Of a stretch of DNA of 64,000 nucleotides, positions 57,817-64,000 are shown piece after piece. Both the position numbers and the translations under genes were made by a program. Origin of the DNA: Pocillopora verrucosa. Taxonomy: Eukaryota; Cnidaria; Anthozoa; Scleractinia; Pocilloporidae. Where the stretch lies: positions 4,112,120 to 4,176,119 of the forward strand of contig NC_089314.1 of assembly GCF_036669915.1 (NCBI RefSeq), written 5' to 3'. The stretch's first letter is position 1; the number at the start of each line of letters is the position of its first letter. Below the pieces are notes generated by a model. That model was not told the DNA's origin, did not search any database, and saw only the letters and a program-made list of their open reading frames with translations.

Positions 57817-60800
57817 TCATTTATTCCGCTTGTAAATTTTCTTCACAAATTCTAGAAATAATCCTTCAGGCAGGTTGCCAGATTTCTGCGCTATAAGTTC
57901 TACAATGTTCTTGTAACTTTCCTCTTCGTAGTCCTTAAATACCTGCTTCAAGTTGAGCTCATGGTATAATTTTTTCACCTTGGATGAATCTTTTTTACTT
58001 TTATCCTCCTGGAAAAAAGTAAACAAAATACAACAGAGTTATATTCCAGTTTCTCATCACGAGTGCTTGTCGTGTACAATGAAAATCTCGGAGAGAGAAG
58101 ATAGACTTTTGTTCTAATTGTAATACATCACATAAAAAATTCACACTCTTCTGATTGGCTGAAAACGAGTGCATTTTTCAAATAACACGGGTGCAAAGTT
58201 GTAACACAAGAACAATTTACAAATAGCGCGTGCGCTGTCAAAATTTCATCTGTTTTGACTTTCCGTGATACTTTTTTTCAAGTAATTTATTAATAAGAAA
58301 TAGAATCATTTCGCGTGCAATTTGATGTAAATAGGCACAATTTTGTTGTCTATAAAAAATTTAATCGTGCTAATCAACAACAATTGAAATTACACTCGAA
58401 ATCATGTTATTACCGATACTAATACATCTTAGCTTATCCTGCAAGTCATTACATGAGCTGAAAATTAATTAAATCTCAACCTTCTCGGATGACGCAGAAT
58501 TCGTTCCACTGTAATTCTCCTCAAAAAAAAAAGTGACCAAAATAGAACAGGTTTACCGGTAAATTCCTGTTTCTTATTTCGAGTGTCAAACTTGTGGAAT
58601 AAAAATCTCTTGGAGGGAAAGCAGGGAATAGGGGTGGGGTTTTAATAAATTTAAGCTCATCCTGCAAGTCATTACATAATATGAAGATTAATAAAATTAG
58701 AAGGCGAGCTGCACACCTTCTCGGAGGACGCAGAATCTTTTTTACCGTAATTATCCTGGAGAAAAAAGAATCCAAAAAAAACAAAGTTAAATTCCTGTTT
58801 CTTATTACGAGTGCCTGTTGTGTACAATGGAAATCTCTAGGAGAGAAGGCAGCCATTAGGGTTAGGCTTTTTGTTCTAAATGCGAAAAATCTTATCTCAT
58901 CCTACAAGTCATTCCATAATCTGAAAATTAATAAAATTAGAATACTAGCAAAGTAGCTGATCGATATAAGTATTTAAAAGTAGGGTATATCACAGGTCCA
59001 AAAAATGAATGAATCGTAGGTTGGAAGCGGAAACCACATGAAGCGCACACATAGATTTCGTCGAACACCAGCTCAAGTTTAAACACTGCTTTAAACACGT
59101 TTAGCCGTAAAGTAAATGCAAGGTAAGTGATTGGAGTATCCACAGACAGTGATTAGATCAGGGGAAGGCAAAAACAGGGAAAAGGGAGGGTGGGCTGCTG
59201 AACAACAGCAGCTACTTAACTGCTCGTGAACTCAAAAACGTATTTTGGAAAAAAAAATACATACATATATATTTGATTACACTAATAGCTCTTGCACCTT
59301 TAAAATTTGCATCTGGTCTGTAGATATCCTTTGAAGAGCTTGAATAATCAGCCAAGAGCACTTTTCTTCTTCAATATCTGTGCCTACTTTTCCTGTAACC
59401 GCTGGGTCCCCATAGCAGTCCAAGTAGTCATCCTGTGAACATCAAAGTTGATGTACATGTAAGGTAGCAAAAGTCCAAACTCTTCGTTTTTTAAGTATTT
59501 CTGCTCCTAAATTTACTTTCATCAATAAATCATTTTCGTGAAGATCTTGCAGCATTTAAGAGAGATCCTCCATCACATTTCCTTGTTCATTTTGTTGTTG
59601 TAGTTACCTTGTAGTTACTCCAGGGCGGAGAGATGCTATATAAGAGTCAAATTCTTTTTCAAGAACACAAAAAAGGATGGCACCCTGGGCTTTGGAACCA
59701 GGATCTTCTAAAGCAGAATTCATTGTTCTAATCACTGGACCAGTTTATCTCCACTTGTGGGGGGGGGGGGGGGGGGAACTTGAATGACTGTTCCCTTTGA
59801 TATAGAATTGATGCAAAATGCCTCACCTGAATTTGAAAAAATTCCCCCATCACTAGTAAAATTTCTTTGGCATTTTCATGAGATGTTATGTCCTTTATAC
59901 CTGCCTACAAATACAGAAAGTTAACCACTTAGAAAAAATAGTCCTTTCCAGTCACAGATGTTAATATCAAAGCTAACATTTATGGTTTAAAATGGAGGCC
60001 ATGTTTGAATAAGTTGATATCAGAAATTTCACAACAATAAAGCTACTTTTTGAATCCTCACCATATACATTGCCAGTGCAACTGGCAAATAAAATGAATA
60101 GTATGCTGTCTTGTATTTCACAATAGCTTTGTATCTGAAAAAAGGATGAAGTGCTTAGTAACCTAGCCTGGAGGGGTGGCATGGGCCCCTCCTATCTTTC
60201 CATTGTTTATTTTCCTACCATTCATTCAGTCACAATCTGTGTGCAGAGACACAACAGCAAAGCCACAGATTCTTGATTTCAAAACATTAAACTTCACTTA
60301 TAAAGGAAGTGATTTCCTACCAATTCATTCAGTCACAATCTGTGTGCAGAGACACGACAGCAAAGCCACAGATTCTTGATTTCAAAACATTAAACTTCAC
60401 TTATAAAGGAAGTGATTTCCTACCAATTCATTCAGTCACAATCTGTGTGCAGAGACACGACAGCAAAGCCACAGATTCTTGATTTCAAAACATTAAGCTT
60501 CACTTATAAAGGAAGTGATTTCCTACCAATTCATTCAGTCACAATCTGTGTGCAGAGACACGACAGCAAAGCCACAGATTCTTGATTTCAAAACATTAAA
60601 CTTCACTTATAAAGGAAGTGATTTCCTACCAATTCATTCAGTCACAATCTGTGTGCAGAGACACGACAGCAAAGCCACAGATTCTTGATTTCAAAACATT
60701 AAACTTCACTTATAAAGGAAGTGATTTCCTACCAATTCATTCAGTCACAATCTGTGTGCAGAGACACAACAGCGAAGCCACAGATTCTTGATTTCAAAAC

Positions 60801-63800
60801 ATTAAACTTCACTTATATAGGAAGTGATAAACACCTAATTAGTATGTGAAACAAAACTGGCAACAGATGACAAAACTTAAGGCAAAAAAAATACAAATTA
60901 AGTAAACAAATGGAACTTGAAGGAGACACATGGCAAAAAGATGGCCTGATTTTGTATAATTTTAGCACAAACTAAAAGCATACAAAATAATTGACTAAAT
61001 CACAATGAACCCATTGACATCAACTGCAACAATGTGAACACTGAGTAAAAGATGGTGCACTGTTAGGGAGCTTCCATTATAAACTGCTACTCTGATGTTT
61101 ACACCATTGCTTTCACCATATCTTCTTACCTGTACCCAGCACTAATTAATTATGTTCAAGCAACTGTCCTAATAAAAATTGTATTCTGTTCTTTGTCTAC
61201 TTTTCCTTTGGCTGCATTTTAGCAAATGGCAAACATAACTCCTGTCATTTGATGTCTTCAAAATCTTTGTGTTAAGATAGGATCTTTTATATTCTCTGTA
61301 AGTTTTCAGTTTTAGCATTGTTTGCAATTTTGGCATTGAATCCTAATTTCAGTCATAAAGTGGCTACAATACCTTTCCATGGTAAAATTCTCAAAATTTG
61401 TGCCAGGCTTGGTGATAAGGTCTAATGTTTGTCCAGTTGCAGTTTGATAAGTAACCTTAGAAGCAGATCCACAAAAAAATGTCAGCCATTGATTCAATTA
61501 CCCATGATAAAAATGTCTGCCAGTGAGAAAAACAAGCTTCTTCAAACTGAATTACTGCAAAAGCACACCCACAAAGTTACTCTCTTCAAAAGTTTAATAT
61601 TAGTATTTTAAGGAAATGACATTCTGTTTTGCAACAAACATTACTTCAACTGCACTTTAACTGGAATTTATTTATTAAGGTACTTACTCACTTTTCAGGT
61701 TTTATCCATAATTATGTACAGTCTTTAAACACATCTCTAGTTTGTGTTTAACATTTTTAAACCTGTATTGAGTGATCTCAGTACTAACCTCATGAAATAA
61801 ATTTAGAACATCAACATAATATGGCTCTTGGTATACATGTTTCTTTAGCAGTTTGTATATTGTGGCTTCTATGAGGAGAAAGTCATTGACAGCAATATTC
61901 CCAATTCCAGTCTACACAGAGAAAAAAGAAAAACAATAATTATCTTGCACAGTAACCAAAAAAGAGAAGAAAAAAAAAGGAACTCCTTAACAGTCAAGTC
62001 TAGGATCAGGTAACAAATAAGGACATTATTGCAACCTTGAAATAAAGTCTATTGAAGTTGGTGAAAATCGCTTTCATATTCACATCTTTGTCTATTGTTC
62101 ACACAATATTCACAGTTATTTACTCATCACTTAATGGGTTTATTTGGAACCAACATAGTGACCAGCTCCCAGTTGGCTTGTTAGCTCTGTTGGTAGAGCA
62201 CTGCTTTGGTATCACAGATGCAGGCTTGAATTTTTTTTCACATCTTATTTTCACTGCTTCTCAAGTAGCATTCCTTCATGCAAAGAGCACTTTCATATTT
62301 GTGAAGTTGGCCTTTGGGCAAGAAGGACAATATCTCCAGCAGACCTCACCCCTCTCTACAGTTAGAAGCAAATAGTCGCTACCCAGTTATTATTTTCTCA
62401 GGTCTTCTTGACAGTTCACTGGGGTGGAAGGACAAATTAGAAAGCCTGGTTTCCACTAGCAACACAAGCACAAATGCAAGCATAAAGTTAACACAAGCAC
62501 AACAGTTCATATTTCACTGTGAAATGGCCTTGATGTAAACATAAACACAAGCCCAAGAACAAGAACAAGAACAAAGATCAGAAATTGTTGCTTTTATTGT
62601 ACTAGTTGCAATGTATTAGTCCAAAGTCCAAAAAAGAGTAAGGAAAAAGATCAAGATGGCTGTTTTTCTAATCTCAAACTTCAACAAATTAGGAAAACTG
62701 GTCATGTGACCTTGGGTATAAGAAAACCCACACAGAAAGATCTAGCTCTAGACTTAAGTAATTTTTTTTTCCTTTGACATATCTCATGTTAGGTCAAGCA
62801 TTGGTTTGCTTGCTACTGAATAACCATGAAAACCGGTACTACCTGTGTCACAGGACAGGAAGTCAGGGATTCAACCGGCAAACCTGCCCCTTAGAGGGCA
62901 TGGAGGGTGAAACTGGGCATCCTGACAGAGCTAAAAACAATATCTGTCTTAATGTTTGAGGTGGACCACTCCCAGTTACACAGGGTGAGTCTGGACATTC
63001 TGGTAGATGATCAACACATCTGTCGAAAGGTCCATGATGTACTTTTGCCAGTCAGTGCATTATGACATGCAATACACAAAGAGCAGAGATAAACAAACCA
63101 ATCATCTGGTCAGTCACTGCAACAGATACTGGAGTCAGTCTGTCCTTGCCACTGATAATATCTGTCAAGAATGTGCCCCTAGTCCAGCAAAAGCCAGGGG
63201 TAATTAAACACTTTGCAAGCAGTTTCATGAAATGGTTGCCCAGGTTAACAAGATCCACACAGTCACTGTTGCCCCTAATGGACTGCTGTGATGATGATAA
63301 TTTGTGAATATGTGATATGTGTGAATTTGTGCTTGCCCTTTTGCTTGTCTTGCTAGCAAAACCAGGCTTAAGAGTTGGGTGTTTTGTACCCACACACAAT
63401 GTGATTGACCCTGACCAGAGTTTACATCCAGACCTCTCAATTTGAGGTCTTTAGTCCACTAACCACAAAGCAACAAAGGTTTCCCCTTATCTCAATAGGC
63501 AAACCAGAAGGACTTGTTTCTCTTGAAACAAGTTTCTTTTATATTTGATCTAAGATCACCTTTCTATACCAGCAAAGCTTGCCTCGTCTTGTCAATGATT
63601 CATCCATGATATCATCAGCAACCAGGAAGAAGGCTTGTAACTATAAAACAATCAGCAAACAGAGCCTAGTGAGTTTATTGTCGTATCAGGTTTACCAGTG
63701 TTTGTGTCAAGTCACTAAAACTTGTCAGTCAGCTTTTTTTTTATAAATAGCCAAATACTACTAGGATATATAATTCAGCTTCACATTATACCAATTTGAC

Positions 63801-64000
63801 CAAACATGCATGTGGAACCCTGAAATCTGTATGGAAACAGAAAAAACATCATAGCAAAAGACCCTTAATTCAAAACAAGAGAATTTTTCAAACTCACCCA
63901 CTCTACACACCAACCAAGTATAATTGCATTCTTCTCATCTGTCTCTGTTAGCTTATCAGGACTAATAAGGTGCCGTAATGATCCAATCACAGAAAGGCCA
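57817..64000 (-). CDS. FDPS: Farnesyl diphosphate synthase, 3' eight exons (5' end beyond window)
   Basis: - strand exons in gene order: 64000-63898 (continues outside), 63640-63560, 61911-61789, 61455-61373, 60134-60062, 59904-59827, 59432-59298 and 58008-57817. They encode about 288 residues to the stop. The first aspartate-rich motif is in [20 protein letters not shown] and the second in [33 protein letters not shown] and the C-terminal KIYKRNK are also typical of animal FDPS. The enzyme condenses isopentenyl diphosphate with dimethylallyl and then geranyl diphosphate to give farnesyl diphosphate, using Mg bound by the two motifs; it feeds sterol, ubiquinone and prenylation pathways. Phases agree at every junction (AG|A at 61373/60134; AAG|GAG at the last junction). 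All catalytic motifs in view are present and no break is seen. It converges on the array and is unrelated to it. Confidence 0.92.
58481..58519 (-). other. Exon-like 39-nt copy of the FDPS last-exon start (A)
   Basis: On the - strand TTTTTTTTTTGAG is followed by GAG AAT TAC AGT... through GAG AAG and then GTTGAG. It reads [13 protein letters not shown] with phase 0 at both ends. It resembles the start of the real last exon ([10 protein letters not shown]). It is either a decayed duplicate of that exon's 5' end or a cassette mini-exon. Confidence 0.4.
58717..58755 (-). other. Exon-like 39-nt copy of the FDPS last-exon start (B)
   Basis: TTTTTTCTCCAG is followed by codons for [13 protein letters not shown], then GTGTGC. 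Phase is 0 at both ends. The N-Y-G-K-K stretch is closer to the usual FDPS sequence at this point than the real last exon is. If read through instead of spliced, it stops after 14 more codons. Confidence 0.45.
59759..59776 (+). repeat. Run of 18 G
   Basis: An uninterrupted G homopolymer in an FDPS intron. On the transcribed - strand it is a C-run. Its true length is uncertain because such runs are error-prone in sequencing. Confidence 0.8.
60211..60828. repeat. 103-bp tandem repeat, six copies
   Basis: The unit starting near TTTCCTACCAATTCATTCAG repeats with a constant spacing of 103 bp (TTCAGTCACAATCTGTGTGC at 60225, 60328, 60431, 60534, 60637 and 60740). Units differ by only a few bases. 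The first and last are the most diverged. It lies in the FDPS intron between exons 60134-60062 and 61455-61373. No protein is encoded. Confidence 0.92.
61912..63559. other. Large FDPS intron
   Basis: Apart from the SINE relic, this holds short CAAGCACAA- and AAGAACAAG-type simple repeats near 62,450-62,575. No exon is recognised. ORFs here are short and lack features of a gene. Confidence 0.5.
62176..62320 (+). mobile_element. tRNA-derived SINE relic
   Basis: TTAGCTCTGTTGGTAGAGCA matches a tRNA D-arm and box A almost exactly. The box B region is degraded (GGCTTGAATTTTTTTT). TTTTCACTGCTTCTCAAGTA follows, as in a SINE family I recall from corals. It is in an FDPS intron. Confidence 0.5.

Noticed and set aside
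58521..58856. 111-codon - strand ORF in the last FDPS intron
   Set aside because: It crosses two diverged copies of an intron repeat in a frame unlike FDPS and has no recognisable domain.
59640..59760. tRNA-like stretch (GGTTCCAAAGCCC on the - strand)
   Set aside because: Only a weak box-B-like word, with no matching box A or flanking repeats.
60176..60379. 67-codon ORF in the tandem repeat
   Set aside because: It is generated by the repeat unit and has no independent support.
60211..60828. CRISPR-like repeat array
   Set aside because: The units are contiguous 103-bp tandem copies without variable spacers, in a eukaryotic intron.

Overview
This is eukaryotic DNA, AT-rich with long introns and GT-AG exon boundaries. 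It most likely comes from a cnidarian, probably a stony coral. That assignment is inference from the tRNA-derived SINE and foldback repeats, whose sequences resemble repeats I recall from coral genomes, and from the lineage-specific look of the gene family. No prokaryotic features are present.

Positions 1 to about 56,600 hold a tandem array of one secreted gene family on the + strand. A complete member has six coding exons: signal peptide; PAN/apple-like domain; EGF domain; a short Cys-rich linker; first half of a pentraxin/LamG-like domain; second half of that domain with the stop. The exon phases fit all the way through. Five members are intact as read: 2042-7724, 12225-16109, 19294-25011, 29144-34827 and 39533-45211 (371 or 373 residues). 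A sixth (49747-55245) has a frameshift in exon 1 and has lost exon 5. Decayed copies lie between the good ones (710-1102, 9601-11034, 17698-18033, 26587-28171, 36692-38130, 47123-48552), so complete and broken copies alternate. The duplicating unit therefore looks like a complete-plus-broken pair. At larger scale, 1 to about 13,050 is repeated at 25,862 to about 40,300, and part of that again at about 40,310-49,300.

The long intron between the linker and the first pentraxin exon carries a decayed DIRS-like (tyrosine-recombinase type) retroelement on the - strand in three genes. A tRNA-derived SINE with target-site duplications sits in the next intron of four units. Spacers hold a foldback repeat, paired G-rich and C-rich tracts and a conserved block just upstream of exon 1. 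A six-codon upstream ORF lies 14 nt before the start codon in most copies.

From about 56.6 kb the repeats stop. From 57,817 to the window end the - strand carries an incomplete farnesyl diphosphate synthase gene (FDPS). Eight exons are visible, including both aspartate-rich motifs and the true C-terminus; the 5' exons lie beyond 64,000. Its introns hold a 103-bp tandem repeat of six copies, an 18-G run, a SINE relic and two 39-nt exon-like copies of the start of its last exon.

The array proteins are predicted to be secreted and probably calcium-binding, since the pentraxin E-Q-D ligands are kept. A role in recognition or extracellular matrix is inference. FDPS is a housekeeping isoprenoid gene and simply flanks the array.
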